Shown piece by piece: positions 18,738 through 27,596 of a stretch of DNA of 32,997 bases. The DNA is from Candidatus Limosilactobacillus faecipullorum (lineage in GTDB: Bacteria > Bacillota > Bacilli > Lactobacillales > Lactobacillaceae), in the NCBI GenBank assembly GCA_019118465.1, contig DWYX01000031.1:1-32997 (forward strand). The letters run 5' to 3'. The notes beneath the pieces were generated by a model. That model made no database searches, was not told where the DNA came from, and saw nothing but the letters and a program-made list of their open reading frames with translations. Position 1 is the stretch's first letter. Every line of letters starts with the position of its first letter. The translations under genes were made by a program, and so were the position numbers.

Positions 18738-19709
18738 ATGCAACAAACCTATTTTCGTTATTATCCACAATTAAAGCCAAATTTAACATTGGTAAGCCAA
18801 TTGATTGATCAGCGGCTGACTGTCCGTTACCACCAACTTGAACCCGCCCTCAAACAAATGGCGAGCCATGGTGGAAAATTCTTACGGCCGGCCTTCTTTT
18901 TACTTTTCGCTGGGCTTCATGAAAACGAAGTAACTGAGCGACAAATTAAAGCGGCAGCTTCAATCGAAATCCTCCACATGGCAACCCTAATTCATGACGA
19001 CATTATTGATGATTCACCAAAGCGTCGGGGACAAGCCAGTATTCAAGCGGCTTTTGGAAAAGATGTTGCCGTCTACTCCGGAGATTATCTCTTTACCATC
19101 TTCTTTGATCTTATTACTGAGACGATGACTAACAGTCGTTTTTTGACGATTAACGCCCGGATTATGAAGCGGATTTTAAATGGTGAACTTGGTCAGATGG
19201 GCGACCGCTTTAAACTCAACCAAACTATCCTAAGTTATCTCCGAAACGTTAACGGTAAAACAGCAGCCCTCTTTAGCCTTGCTGCTGAAGAGGGGGCGGC
19301 CTTCGGTGGGGCTGAAAAACAGGAAATCCAACTCGCCAAACGAATCGGTCAAAATATCGGGATTGCCTTTCAGATTCTTGATGATATTTTGGATTACAAC
19401 GGCCACCACTTAAATAAACCGGTCCTTAAAGATCTCGCAACCGGGGTCTATTCCCTCCCCTTACTCTTAGTTTTACCCACCCATCAGGCTGAGTTAGCCC
19501 CACTCCTCAAAAAGGGCAAAGATATGACTACCAAGGATATGAAAGCCGTCCAAAAGTTAGTCATTAACTTTGGAGGAGTCCAAGCCGCCCAACAATTAGC
19601 TAGTAAGTTCACCGCAAAAGCCAAACAAGAAATCACTCAATTACCCACTAGTCCAGCTAGAAAGGCCTTGGAAAAGATTATCGAACAGTTGTTAAAACGG
19701 ACAAGTTAA
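18738..19709 (+). CDS. Trans-polyprenyl diphosphate synthase (heptaprenyl synthase component II-like)
   Basis: A 323-aa isoprenoid chain-elongation enzyme that joins isopentenyl diphosphate units to an allylic primer. The first Asp-rich motif DDIIDD is at 87-92, in LIHDDIIDDSPKRRG, and the second, DDILD, at 215-219. KFLRP (47-51) is the usual IPP-binding segment. The lack of bulky residues just before the first motif (HMATLIHDD) fits a long-chain product, such as the side chain of menaquinone. It could supply MenG's substrate, but the chain length is not readable. GGGGAT precedes the ATG. It is a single-gene unit between terminators. Confidence 0.88.
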   Translation: MQQTYFRYYPQLKPNLTLVSQLIDQRLTVRYHQLEPALKQMASHGGKFLRPAFFLLFAGLHENEVTERQIKAAASIEILHMATLIHDDIIDDSPKRRGQASIQAAFGKDVAVYSGDYLFTIFFDLITETMTNSRFLTINARIMKRILNGELGQMGDRFKLNQTILSYLRNVNGKTAALFSLAAEEGAAFGGAEKQEIQLAKRIGQNIGIAFQILDDILDYNGHHLNKPVLKDLATGVYSLPLLLVLPTHQAELAPLLKKGKDMTTKDMKAVQKLVINFGGVQAAQQLASKFTAKAKQEITQLPTSPARKALEKIIEQLLKRTS

Positions 19710-19716
19710 GTAATAT

Positions 19717-19760
19717 AAAAAAGGATGAGTAGGAGCTTTGAACTTCTACTCATCCTTTTT
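19717..19760. terminator. Bidirectional terminator between polyprenyl synthase and fructansucrase
   Basis: AAAAAGGATGAGTAG (19718-19732) pairs perfectly over 15 bp with 19746-19760. A- and T-runs on both sides let it end both converging genes. Confidence 0.9.
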
Positions 19761-19787
19761 GTATGCATTTTTTACCGAAACGAGAAT

Positions 19788-22154
19788 TTAATTTTTCCGC
19801 CGCTTATTAACCGTGTAGCCAGCGATCCCAAGTAAACTCATCATTCCAAGCATTACCATTTCCATCCCAGATTCATTACCAGTTTGCGGTAACTTGTCAG
19901 TATGAATAGGATCACCTGACGTCTTTCCCGTATAGGAAGGCGTCGGTGTCGGCGTTGACGTTGGCGTTGGCGTCGGCGTTGGCGTCGGTGTCGGCGTTGA
20001 CGTTGGCGTTGGCGTCGGCGTTGGCGTCGGTGTTGGCATTGGCGTCGGTGTTGGCATTGGCGTCGGTGTTGGCATTGGCGTCGGCGTTGACGTTGGTGTC
20101 GGCATTGGCGTCGGTGTTGACGTTGGTGTCGGCATTGGCGCTGGCACCGGCGTTGGTGTCAGCATTGGCGTTGGCGTTACATTACCATAACTTGATGGAT
20201 TGGCAGACCCTGGGGTTCCGTTTTGTTGAGAACCACTTGGAACCGCAATATCCGTTACAGAAGCCCCACCCGACGTGACTGGTTGGAAAGTTTTTTCCCA
20301 TTCACCAGGCAATGAAGCACTGTTCTTTTGCCGCGGATCAAGTACCCCAATCATTTGGTCATTTTCACTAGTATCGTCCCAGATCCAGTCCCCCTGGTTA
20401 GTTAACTTAGCCAATACTTGGGTCGTGTTGTCAGGGTTAACTTGAACGATGAAGGAAGGAGCCAGGGTTGAATAGTTACCAGCGCCAGCCATGAAGCCCC
20501 GATTTGACATGTATGAGGTAATCAAAACTTGGTTTGGGTGACCTTCAACTGGTACAGCGTAGTAGGAATACGTTGCTGTCCGCCAATTAGCTGGAACTGA
20601 AGCCGTCAAAACAACCCCGGAACCATTTAATGGCGTATAATTACCCAGCAAGCCGTCAGAAACATAACCAATCATGGCAACATTATCGCCGACCTTGCGG
20701 TTTGCTTCATTTGTTAATTCCGTATCAACTCCCCGATTTATCCGGGTTGCTGAGAAAAGATAGTACTTGTCACCAAGTTTAACAACATCCGGCCGTTCTA
20801 GTTCATCACTAACCATCAAGGATGAAACTAGTGGAGAGTATACTTCCGCAACGTCTGGATTAGTTTGACTATCAGTCAATTTTAAGATCCCGAGAGCCCC
20901 GTTAGCAGTACTTGCCAATGTCCGTTCAATCTTGTTTCCCGTTAATTTCAAGAATGATTGAAGGTTAAATTTAGCGTCCCCACCATAATTAGCCCATTTA
21001 TAGAGTTGGTCACTTGATTGGTAGTAATCCGAACCGGTACTCCCTTCAAAGACCAAGTAACGTTCCCCATTTGGCATTTGGACAACGTGACCATCCCGTA
21101 AGCAATAGTTATCGTACTTCCAGTCAGCCCCTTGGATAAATTGTTCGTAAGTTTGGTAACGTTGCCCGTCACCGGCGAAGATAACGTGGTTGTTCTTTAC
21201 TGCCGCAATCGTTACCCCTTGGTCGCTAGTATTCAAAAGCAAGTTAGCGGTTGCCAATTGTTGCTTATTGATTAAGCCATTGGTGGTGTCATTTAAAGTG
21301 TAGAACAATTGGATCGTTCCATCATTATTAACGATAGCCGAACCAGACCATTCCTGTAAGTCAGGAGTTTCATGCGTCCCAAAAATGGACCCAGCATTCT
21401 TCCAGTGACTAAAGTCATTATCACCGTACTTGTTGTAAAGCAAGTAAATATGGTTGTCGTTCTTGTTTGGTTCCCCCATCATGGCAACTACTAATTGGTA
21501 GCCGTGGTAATTAGAAACATAACCCGTTTCCGGATCTTGAACTGGCCAAGAATCCCAAATATCGAGGTTCGCCATTTGGCCGGTTTGAGCGTCCACTGCC
21601 CGGGTTGCTGGCATATTCTTAATTTGGCTAGCATTAAAGTATGGGATTGCAAATTGAGGGTCCCGATTAACCAAAGCATCCCCAATCTTTTCCAGATCAT
21701 TAAAGGTCATGGTTGTCCCAGGATTTTTCGTCGTCTTGCTAAAATCAACCTTATTTAATTCGCTAATTTGATCATTAGTTAAATCCGTTACCTTCATTCC
21801 AGCTGCTTGGACTGCCTTAGCTGCGGCTGAATTTAAGGTAGTAGTTGCTACTGATCTAGCAGACGCACTCGTACCTGAAACAGCACTTTGATTTCCGGCT
21901 ACTGACGTAGTATCAGCACTTGGGGTAACATTTGCTTGTGGTTGGCTAGTCGTTGCTGTGGGCGTTTGATTAGCCTGTGCAGTAGCGCTAGCTTGACCAC
22001 TCGTCAAATCAACGAACGTCGCTGAACTCGTTGGCGTCGTATCAGCTGAAGCGCTCGTCACCCCCCCTAAAAAAATACCTAAGCTAGTTGCAAATAAGGT
22101 CGCAACTACCCAGTTTTTGCCGGCTTTATAAAGTTTCTTATGTTCCTTTACCAT
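19788..22154 (-). CDS. Cell-wall-anchored GH68 fructansucrase (levan/inulosucrase)
   Basis: A 788-aa exoenzyme that splits sucrose and polymerises fructose. Layout: KxYKxGKxW signal peptide (KLYKAGKNW, 8-16; likely cleavage after ASA37), a Ser/Thr/Ala-rich variable part (38-110), the catalytic five-blade domain (about 140-630), a Pro-Thr repeat linker (about 661-736), LPQTG at 755-759, a membrane helix and KRRKN. Nucleophile is D201 (IWDSWP); acid/base is E453 (SDELERP). The transition-state Asp is D354, in RDG rather than the usual RDP. Motifs [22 protein letters not shown] and [11 protein letters not shown] resemble Lactobacillus inulosucrases, but inulin versus levan cannot be decided. GGAGGAAAT precedes the ATG. 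Tandem dyads lie in the promoter region. Confidence 0.95.
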   Translation of the reverse strand: MVKEHKKLYKAGKNWVVATLFATSLGIFLGGVTSASADTTPTSSATFVDLTSGQASATAQANQTPTATTSQPQANVTPSADTTSVAGNQSAVSGTSASARSVATTTLNSAAAKAVQAAGMKVTDLTNDQISELNKVDFSKTTKNPGTTMTFNDLEKIGDALVNRDPQFAIPYFNASQIKNMPATRAVDAQTGQMANLDIWDSWPVQDPETGYVSNYHGYQLVVAMMGEPNKNDNHIYLLYNKYGDNDFSHWKNAGSIFGTHETPDLQEWSGSAIVNNDGTIQLFYTLNDTTNGLINKQQLATANLLLNTSDQGVTIAAVKNNHVIFAGDGQRYQTYEQFIQGADWKYDNYCLRDGHVVQMPNGERYLVFEGSTGSDYYQSSDQLYKWANYGGDAKFNLQSFLKLTGNKIERTLASTANGALGILKLTDSQTNPDVAEVYSPLVSSLMVSDELERPDVVKLGDKYYLFSATRINRGVDTELTNEANRKVGDNVAMIGYVSDGLLGNYTPLNGSGVVLTASVPANWRTATYSYYAVPVEGHPNQVLITSYMSNRGFMAGAGNYSTLAPSFIVQVNPDNTTQVLAKLTNQGDWIWDDTSENDQMIGVLDPRQKNSASLPGEWEKTFQPVTSGGASVTDIAVPSGSQQNGTPGSANPSSYGNVTPTPMLTPTPVPAPMPTPTSTPTPMPTPTSTPTPMPTPTPMPTPTPMPTPTPTPTPTPTSTPTPTPTPTPTPTSTPTPTPSYTGKTSGDPIHTDKLPQTGNESGMEMVMLGMMSLLGIAGYTVNKRRKN
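19945..20178 (-). repeat. Coding tandem repeat, Pro-Thr linker of the fructansucrase
   Basis: About 230 nt of near-perfect 6-nt units (GGCGTT/GGCGTC with variants on the plus strand) encode PTP, PTS and PTPMPT patterns of the wall-spanning linker. Longer 18- to 30-nt blocks repeat within it. It is in frame throughout. It is not a CRISPR array. Confidence 0.9.
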
Positions 22155-22188
22155 TTTAATTTCCTCCTAAACAATTTTGAAACCATAT

Positions 22189-22228
22189 GTTACTCGTTTA
22201 ACACCCCTACATATTACTCGAGTAACAC
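22189..22228. promoter_or_regulatory. Tandem operator-like dyads upstream of the fructansucrase
   Basis: TTACTCGAGTAA (22214-22225) is a perfect 12-bp palindrome; TTACTCGTTTAA (22190-22201) is a degenerate copy 24 bp away. Both are followed by CAC. The CG-centred form is what LacI-type sugar regulators bind, but the regulator is not in this window. Confidence 0.5.
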
Positions 22229-22305
22229 TTTTTTGCCAAGCCTTTTTTCAAAAAAGATTCACATTAATTGTCAAACATTGAAGCAATCGTGACTTTGAGA
22301 AAGCA

Positions 22306-22352
22306 AAAAGGTAAGGTAACCCTTTAACTTAATATGGTTTGCCTTACCTTTT
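22306..22352 (-). terminator. Terminator after the panE-like gene
   Basis: AAAAGGTAAGG (22306-22316) pairs perfectly with 22342-22352, with GGTT-AACC-like pairing inside. On the minus strand it ends in TTTTT, so it stops transcripts from the 25416-22403 gene group. Confidence 0.85.
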
Positions 22353-22402
22353 ATTTTTCACTAAAACAACATTTTGTTTAATGGGAGCGTGCCCTCCCCC
22401 AT

Positions 22403-23365
22403 TTATTTACGGTACTTCCGAGTGTTTTCAGCAAGGTGGACTAATCCCCGAAGAAAATCATGAGTGCTAGCTTCATAGTCATATTTTTTACCAAGATCAT
22501 AGATATAACCATTAATGTAGTCAACTTCCGTCATTCGATCCTTACTCATATCTTGATACATCGATGGGTAATGTAAGGGATTGGCCACGGCGCTTACGTA
22601 CTTAACTGTCTCCCATTCTTCTTCCCGGGTTGAAAGTAATTGCACCCCAGCCCGTTCAGCAACATCGAAGGCCTCATTAATTAATTGTTTGCTTAAACGT
22701 TCAGCACCTTCATAATCAATGAATTGCCCCATTTGGATTTCAAAAAGGGTACATAAAGTATTAATGACAGAATTGAAGACGACCTTGGTAAAGAGGGTCC
22801 CTTCACAGTTATGGTTAAGGTGCGGGTTAATATTAGCCACCGTAAAGTCTTCAACCATTTGGTCAAGCCATTCGGCATCTTGGTTATTTTGCGCCGCTAA
22901 GTTAATTGAACCAGCGCCAACCTTACCAATAAAGTCAACGTCCCCAGCCTTGTTCAAAACGGTCGCAATTAAACAAGTCCCAGCGGCAACCCGATCTTTA
23001 GGGAAGTATTGGTTAATCTTTTCCAAATGCCCCATCCCATTCATCCCGGTGAAGACGTGTTGAGTCTTAGGATCAAAAGCATGGGCCGTCCGGTCTAATA
23101 AATCTTGCAAAGTCATCTGCTTAGCAAAAACAATCCAAACGTCTGGATTTCCTTGATATTCTTCCGGATTAAAAATTTTAACCGGAACTAAATGGCGGTT
23201 TTCATGATCCCGGGAGACATAAACCCCACCTTGTTTTTGAATAGTTTCAACTTCCGGCGCCCAGTTATCAACAAATTCAACTTCGGCCCCCGTTACTTCT
23301 TGGAGTAACACCCCAAAACGAAGTCCCATCGCACCAGCACCTAAAACGGTATATTTTAACGTCAT
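22403..23365 (-). CDS. panE: Ketopantoate reductase family protein (PanE/ApbA)
   Basis: A 320-aa NAD(P)-dependent 2-oxoacid reductase. The Rossmann motif GAGAMG lies at about 7-12 from the chosen start, and the C-terminal helical domain has KVVFNSVINTLCTLFEI, the family signature (Lys and Asn). Members reduce ketopantoate to pantoate in vitamin B5 synthesis, but lactic acid bacterial PanE can instead reduce branched 2-ketoacids to D-hydroxyacids. Its position after an aminotransferase, which makes 2-oxoacids, fits the second role too. ATG 23365 follows AAGGAGG; the frame runs open further upstream without a better start. No panB or panC is nearby. Confidence 0.82.
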   Translation of the reverse strand: MTLKYTVLGAGAMGLRFGVLLQEVTGAEVEFVDNWAPEVETIQKQGGVYVSRDHENRHLVPVKIFNPEEYQGNPDVWIVFAKQMTLQDLLDRTAHAFDPKTQHVFTGMNGMGHLEKINQYFPKDRVAAGTCLIATVLNKAGDVDFIGKVGAGSINLAAQNNQDAEWLDQMVEDFTVANINPHLNHNCEGTLFTKVVFNSVINTLCTLFEIQMGQFIDYEGAERLSKQLINEAFDVAERAGVQLLSTREEEWETVKYVSAVANPLHYPSMYQDMSKDRMTEVDYINGYIYDLGKKYDYEASTHDFLRGLVHLAENTRKYRK

Positions 23366-23429
23366 ATGTATGTTCCTCCTTATGTTCAACCATGAAATCC
23401 CAACCAACCACCCAAATTTAGTAATTCAA

Positions 23430-24605
23430 TTAAAATAAATTAAGTTTGCCAACCCGTTGGACGGCTTCAACCAAACGTTCTGGAGAAATCAAGAGCCCGA
23501 TCCGGACGTAACCTTCCCCATACTCCCCAAAGCCCCGGCCGGGGGCAACGGCCACAGCCGCTTTTTCCAATAATAAATCAGCAAATTTTTCACTGGTCAT
23601 CCCCGTTGGCGTCTTCATCCAAGCATAAAAGGTCCCCTGTGGTACAAAGCCTTGCCAACCGATTTGCTTGGCGGCACCTAAGAAGGCATCACGCCGACTT
23701 TGGTAACGATCAACTAGCTTTTGGATTTCACCATCCCGTTCTGGGGCTTGGAGGGCATCAATTGCCGCATATTGAAGGGCCGGGAAAAGACTGACGAAAA
23801 GATGATCCTGGATTAAATTAAGGGCTTCAATAATGTCGGGATTGCCGACAGCAAAGGCAATTCGCCAACCAGCCATGTTAAAGGTCTTAGAATAGGTATA
23901 AAATTCAATTCCGACTTCCTTTGCTCCGGGAACTTCCATAAAACTAACCGGCTTTTCGCCATCGTAACCTAAGGCCCCATAGGCAAAGTCGGAAATAATC
24001 CCGACCTGGTATTTTTTCGCCCAGGCAACTAACTTCATATAGAATTCCTTAGTTGCAACGGCCCCCGTTGGGTTGTTGGGATAATTCAAATAGAAGAACT
24101 TAGCCCGTTTGGCATCAGCTTCCGGAATTGCGTCCAAGTCGGGAAGAAAATCATTTTCTGCCTTAAGAGGGACGGTCTTAAATTCAACTTGTCCCAAGGC
24201 CGCTCCAGAAAGGTAGTCTGGATAACCAGGATCCGGAAGCAGGAAAAGATCCCCAGGATTCATCAAAGCCCATGGTAATTCAACTAAACCAATCTTTGAA
24301 CCACCTAAAATAACGACCTCTTTTTCCGGGTCAAGGTTGGCGCCATATTGTTCATGATAAAAAGCCGCTGCTGCGTGCTTAAAGGCAGGCAACCCCCGAA
24401 ATAACGAATACTTATGGGTTTGGGGATCTGCCACCCACTTCTGGGTACTTTTAACAATATATTCCGGGGTTGGTTGATCTGGATTCCCTTGACCCAAGTT
24501 AATTACATCTGCTCCGGTTGCAATTTTGGCATTTACCTTAGCAACGAGACTAGCAAAAAATTGTTTTGGTAATTGATTTAATAGTTCAGATTGTGGAAAT
24601 TCCAT
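23430..24605 (-). CDS. Class I/II PLP-dependent aminotransferase
   Basis: A 391-aa enzyme with the PLP Lys at K240 (YTYSKTFNMAGWR), the NYPNNPTGA motif (174-182) and the C-terminal Arg in GEGYVRIGL. It resembles the MtnE/PatA-like group (LGQGNPDQPTPEYIV). ATG 24605 (MEFPQSELL) follows CAGGAAAGAG; a longer open frame overlaps the previous gene's end and lacks a ribosome site. Being next to a nitrilase-family omega-amidase gene, it may be a glutamine-dependent transaminase: it would make alpha-ketoglutaramate from glutamine, which the hydrolase then cleaves. The amino acceptor (for example 2-oxo-4-methylthiobutyrate) is inferred. Confidence 0.87.
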   Translation of the reverse strand: MEFPQSELLNQLPKQFFASLVAKVNAKIATGADVINLGQGNPDQPTPEYIVKSTQKWVADPQTHKYSLFRGLPAFKHAAAAFYHEQYGANLDPEKEVVILGGSKIGLVELPWALMNPGDLFLLPDPGYPDYLSGAALGQVEFKTVPLKAENDFLPDLDAIPEADAKRAKFFYLNYPNNPTGAVATKEFYMKLVAWAKKYQVGIISDFAYGALGYDGEKPVSFMEVPGAKEVGIEFYTYSKTFNMAGWRIAFAVGNPDIIEALNLIQDHLFVSLFPALQYAAIDALQAPERDGEIQKLVDRYQSRRDAFLGAAKQIGWQGFVPQGTFYAWMKTPTGMTSEKFADLLLEKAAVAVAPGRGFGEYGEGYVRIGLLISPERLVEAVQRVGKLNLF

Positions 24606-24633
24606 ATAATCACTCTTTCCTGCAATATTTTTC

Positions 24634-25416
24634 TTACCGGTATAATTCTGGTCGTCGGTCATTTTGAATATCAAATAACTTTTTTGCTTCTTGAACCGCG
24701 GTTTGATCAACTTCAACTAAGGTGATGCCCGCAGTTTCACCAGCATTTGCGAGTACTTCACCACTTGGCGCTATTGCCATGGAATGACCATTAAAGCGAT
24801 TATTGGGATCATCCCCAACCCGGTTGACACCAATCACAAAGGCTTGGTTTTCAATTGCCCGGGCTTTAAGGAGAGCTTCCCATTGTTCAATTCGCGAAGC
24901 TGGCCATTCGGCAGGGAGAAAGAAGATGTTAACGCCCTTAGTTCCAGCGGTCCGCCACCATTCGGGAAAACGTAAATCATAACAAATTAAACTTGCGCTC
25001 TTTAAACCAGCAACTTCATAGATCGCCGACTGATCCCCAGCTGCAACATATTGATCTTCTTGCATGGGGCCAAAGCGATGAGCCTTATCATATTCCGCTA
25101 CTACTTGACCAGTCTGATCAAAAGCATAGGTCGTGTTATAAAAGCGCCCGTCCTTTAAGGTCGCAACTGATCCAGCGACCACGTTCAGTGCTAACTGTTT
25201 GGCTAATTGACCAACCAAGGTCTTAGTCCGGCGACCATCTCGGTCAGCAAGCAATGGGAGGCTTCCTAAATCATAACCGGTGTTCCACATTTCAGGGAAC
25301 ACCACCACCTTAGCCCCTTGAGCTTTAGCTTGTCCTAAGGCTTCGCCAACCCGACTGAAATTTTTAGCGGGGTTACCAAATTCAATGTCCATTTGCACCA
25401 TTGCTACCTTAACCAC
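24634..25416 (-). CDS. Carbon-nitrogen hydrolase, probable omega-amidase
   Basis: A 260-aa nitrilase-superfamily enzyme. The catalytic triad is complete: E42 (FPEMWN), K111 (YDKAHRF) and C145 (LICYDLRFPEWWR). The LRFPE after the Cys and HRFGPMQED fit the Nit2/YafV/MtnU-type omega-amidases, which hydrolyse alpha-ketoglutaramate or succinamate. The start is GTG at 25416, supported by AAGGAGG 6 nt before. The stop is 28 nt before the aminotransferase ATG, so the two genes form one unit. Substrate is inferred from context. Confidence 0.87.
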   Translation of the reverse strand: MVKVAMVQMDIEFGNPAKNFSRVGEALGQAKAQGAKVVVFPEMWNTGYDLGSLPLLADRDGRRTKTLVGQLAKQLALNVVAGSVATLKDGRFYNTTYAFDQTGQVVAEYDKAHRFGPMQEDQYVAAGDQSAIYEVAGLKSASLICYDLRFPEWWRTAGTKGVNIFFLPAEWPASRIEQWEALLKARAIENQAFVIGVNRVGDDPNNRFNGHSMAIAPSGEVLANAGETAGITLVEVDQTAVQEAKKLFDIQNDRRPELYR

Positions 25417-26014
25417 AGTTGCCTCCTTGTAGCCGTTCGCTACTTTCTTTCATAATAATTAAATTCTATGGTTGAATTCTAATTTAATTCTCATATGATG
25501 TCAACGAAATCCGTTGCTATTTTTGAACGTTTACAATGAAAGATTGTCATTTAGTTAATTTAATCAAACAATTAAACCATACAGTTAAATCAAATCGGCT
25601 CTTCAAAACCGATAATAGCGAACATTACCGGCGACTAACAGCTTCCAATCCAGGTTAAAAGCGAAAAGTTATGCACATTGGTTATTAAATAAATATCTAT
25701 TTTTATATACATTTAAATTTGCAAAAATCTTTAAAATGTTAACTTTTATAAATTGGACGCGCACCAATATTCATCATTCAGATTAATTAAACTAAAAATA
25801 ATGATTTTAGCTTTACTTTTTATGGATAATAATGCAAAATGGATAGCAATTCTTAAATTATTTATGTAAAAAATATTCAATAGTGAATTTTAGGAGGACC
25901 TATGGAAAGCTCAGCAATTATTCAGCTTCTTCCGCTTATGATTGAGGTTAGCCGACGACGAATGGTCGCATAATTATAAAACTTGATCACTAAACTATCG
26001 GGAGGAACTTAATC
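25417..26014. other. AT-rich divergent intergenic region
   Basis: About 600 nt between the nitrilase gene (minus) and the ABC transporter (plus). It is clearly more AT-rich than the genes. The only coding candidate is the 23-codon ORF at 25902. I found no tRNA, T-box motif or strong terminator here. Several TATAAT-like words occur but no convincing -35/-10 pair can be chosen by eye. Confidence 0.5.
25902..25973 (+). CDS. Small ORF (23 aa) upstream of the amino acid ABC transporter
   Basis: Begins with ATG 25902 after a strong AGGAGG (25892-25897) and encodes a 23-residue peptide, MESSAIIQLLPLM then EVSRRRMVA after one Ile, ending in TAA. A hydrophobic first half is followed by an Arg-rich end. 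It ends 41 nt before the binding-protein gene, which has its own GGGAGG. It could be a leader peptide coupled to transporter translation or a small membrane-active peptide. There is no run of a single amino acid as in classical attenuators. Real translation is plausible from the ribosome site alone; function is unknown. Confidence 0.45.
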   Translation: MESSAIIQLLPLMIEVSRRRMVA

Positions 26015-26842
26015 ATGAAAATTAAAACCATTAAAAAATTACTCGGCTTTGCCACCATCGCTCTCTTAGGAGGATTAATTTTAACCGGCTGTGGAAAGTC
26101 AAACGCTGATAACAGTTTAAAGCATATTCAAAATAAGAACGAATTGGTCGTTGGGACTTCGGCTGACTACCCACCATTTGAATTCCAAATCGTTAAAAAC
26201 GGTCATAAGCAAATCGTTGGTTACGACTTAATGGTTGCCCAAGCGGTCGCTAAAGACATGGGCGTAAAGTTAAAAGTAGTTAACACTGAATTTCCATCCT
26301 TAATCTCAGAGCTTCAAGATAAGAAAGTCGACATTGTCATGGCTGGGATGGTTTCCACGCCACAACGGAAAAAAGCCGTTGACTTCTCAAAGTCCTACTA
26401 CACCGTTAAGAATGTGCTCTTAGTCAAGAAAGCTGACGCCGATAAATACAATACCGCTACTAGTTTGAAAGGCAAGTCAATTGGGGCCCAACAATCAACG
26501 ACCCAAGAAACGATTGGGAAGAAACAACTCTCCGCTGCAAATTTGGTTACCGAAGCGAACTTTACCAGCTTAACGAGTGAACTTAAGAACGGGACTTTGG
26601 CTGGAGTCGTTACCGAAAGTGAAATCGCCGATAACTTAGTTAAGACCTACCCTGACAAGTATGCGATTGCAAAGGTATCCTTAACCACTCCAAAGGAAGA
26701 CGCCCAAATTAACATCGCAATGCAAAAGAACAGTCCAGCTTTGAAGAAACAAATTAACAAGACAATCACGAAGTTACAAAAGAACGGCCAACTCGACAAG
26801 ATGTTTAAGAAGGCCCAACAACTTCAACTGGAATACAAGTAA
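26015..26842 (+). CDS. Amino acid ABC transporter substrate-binding lipoprotein
   Basis: A 275-aa family 3 solute-binding protein. The lipobox LTGC puts the lipidated Cys at C26 after a basic, hydrophobic signal. The mature part has VVGTSADYPPFEF, GYDLMVAQAVAKDMG, VDIVMAGMVSTPQRKKAVDFSKSYY, typical of polar amino acid binders. It anchors outside the membrane and feeds the permease and ATPase that follow. The specific amino acid cannot be read. GGGAGGAAC precedes the ATG. A hairpin with a T-run separates it from the permease, which probably keeps binder levels above the membrane parts. Confidence 0.93.
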   Translation: MKIKTIKKLLGFATIALLGGLILTGCGKSNADNSLKHIQNKNELVVGTSADYPPFEFQIVKNGHKQIVGYDLMVAQAVAKDMGVKLKVVNTEFPSLISELQDKKVDIVMAGMVSTPQRKKAVDFSKSYYTVKNVLLVKKADADKYNTATSLKGKSIGAQQSTTQETIGKKQLSAANLVTEANFTSLTSELKNGTLAGVVTESEIADNLVKTYPDKYAIAKVSLTTPKEDAQINIAMQKNSPALKKQINKTITKLQKNGQLDKMFKKAQQLQLEYK

Positions 26843-26849
26843 ATTCCCG

Positions 26850-26880
26850 GCTTTTCTGGGGCAACCTGGAAAAGCTTTTT
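26850..26880 (+). terminator. Leaky intra-operon terminator
   Basis: GCTTTTC (26850-26856) pairs with GAAAAGC (26869-26875) and TTTTT follows. It lies in the 62-nt gap between binder and permease genes, so it probably reduces readthrough. Confidence 0.6.
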
Positions 26881-26904
26881 ATATAAGCAGAGAAAGGATT
26901 CACC

Positions 26905-27585
26905 ATGGAATTACTAAAATACTATCCAATGTTTTTACAAGGGACAGCCCTTACTATCATCATCACCATCATCGGGAGTATCTTTGGGATTATCCTGGGG
27001 TTAGTTTTCGTGATGATGCGACTTTCAAAAGTCAAGGCCATTTCAGCAATTGGCCGGACCTACATCGCCATCGTCCGGGGGACACCTTCAATGATTCAAG
27101 TGATGTTAATCTACTACACTTTGGCTAAAACGATGGACTTACCAACCATCCAATTCTTAGGTTCATCCCTCGATCGGATCATCCCCGGATCAATTGCCCT
27201 TGGGATTAATTCAGGGGCCTATGTTGCTGAAATTTTTCGGGCCGGAATTACCGCAGTACCAGTTGGTCAAACTGAAGCGGGGATTTCCCTTGGTTTATCA
27301 GATCGGACCACAATGACCTCCATTATTCTTCCCCAAGCCTTCCGGAACATTTTGCCGGCTTTAGGGAATGAATTTATTACCCTGGTTAAGGAATCATCCG
27401 TCCTCTTCTATATTGGGGTCCAAGAAGTAACGGCTCAAGCCCTAAGTGTCGGAGGAACCCTCTACAACTTTATTCCACCGCTGTTAGTATCGGCCATGAT
27501 CTACTTTATCTTGACCTTTGCCCTTTCCCAAGTCTTCGGGCAAATTGAAAAGCAAATTAATAAAAAGTACGCCCACTTAGGCTAA
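26905..27585 (+). CDS. Amino acid ABC transporter permease
   Basis: A 226-aa inner-membrane permease of the HisM/GlnP type with about five membrane helices. The EAA loop that contacts the ATPase reads QTEAGISLGLSDRTTMTSIILPQAFRNILPALGN. The start region FLQGTALTIIITIIGSIFG is typical. GAAAGGA lies before the ATG. Eleven nt separate it from the ATPase gene. Confidence 0.94.
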   Translation: MELLKYYPMFLQGTALTIIITIIGSIFGIILGLVFVMMRLSKVKAISAIGRTYIAIVRGTPSMIQVMLIYYTLAKTMDLPTIQFLGSSLDRIIPGSIALGINSGAYVAEIFRAGITAVPVGQTEAGISLGLSDRTTMTSIILPQAFRNILPALGNEFITLVKESSVLFYIGVQEVTAQALSVGGTLYNFIPPLLVSAMIYFILTFALSQVFGQIEKQINKKYAHLG

Positions 27586-27596
27586 GGAGGGATTTT

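Noticed and set aside
19945..20178. CRISPR-like array
   Set aside because: Units are 6-nt coding repeats without spacers, in frame in the fructansucrase.
19946..20278. Plus-strand ORF rich in Ala-Leu-Ser repeats
   Set aside because: It is the antisense reading of the Pro-Thr linker repeat; the minus frame is a clear, complete enzyme.
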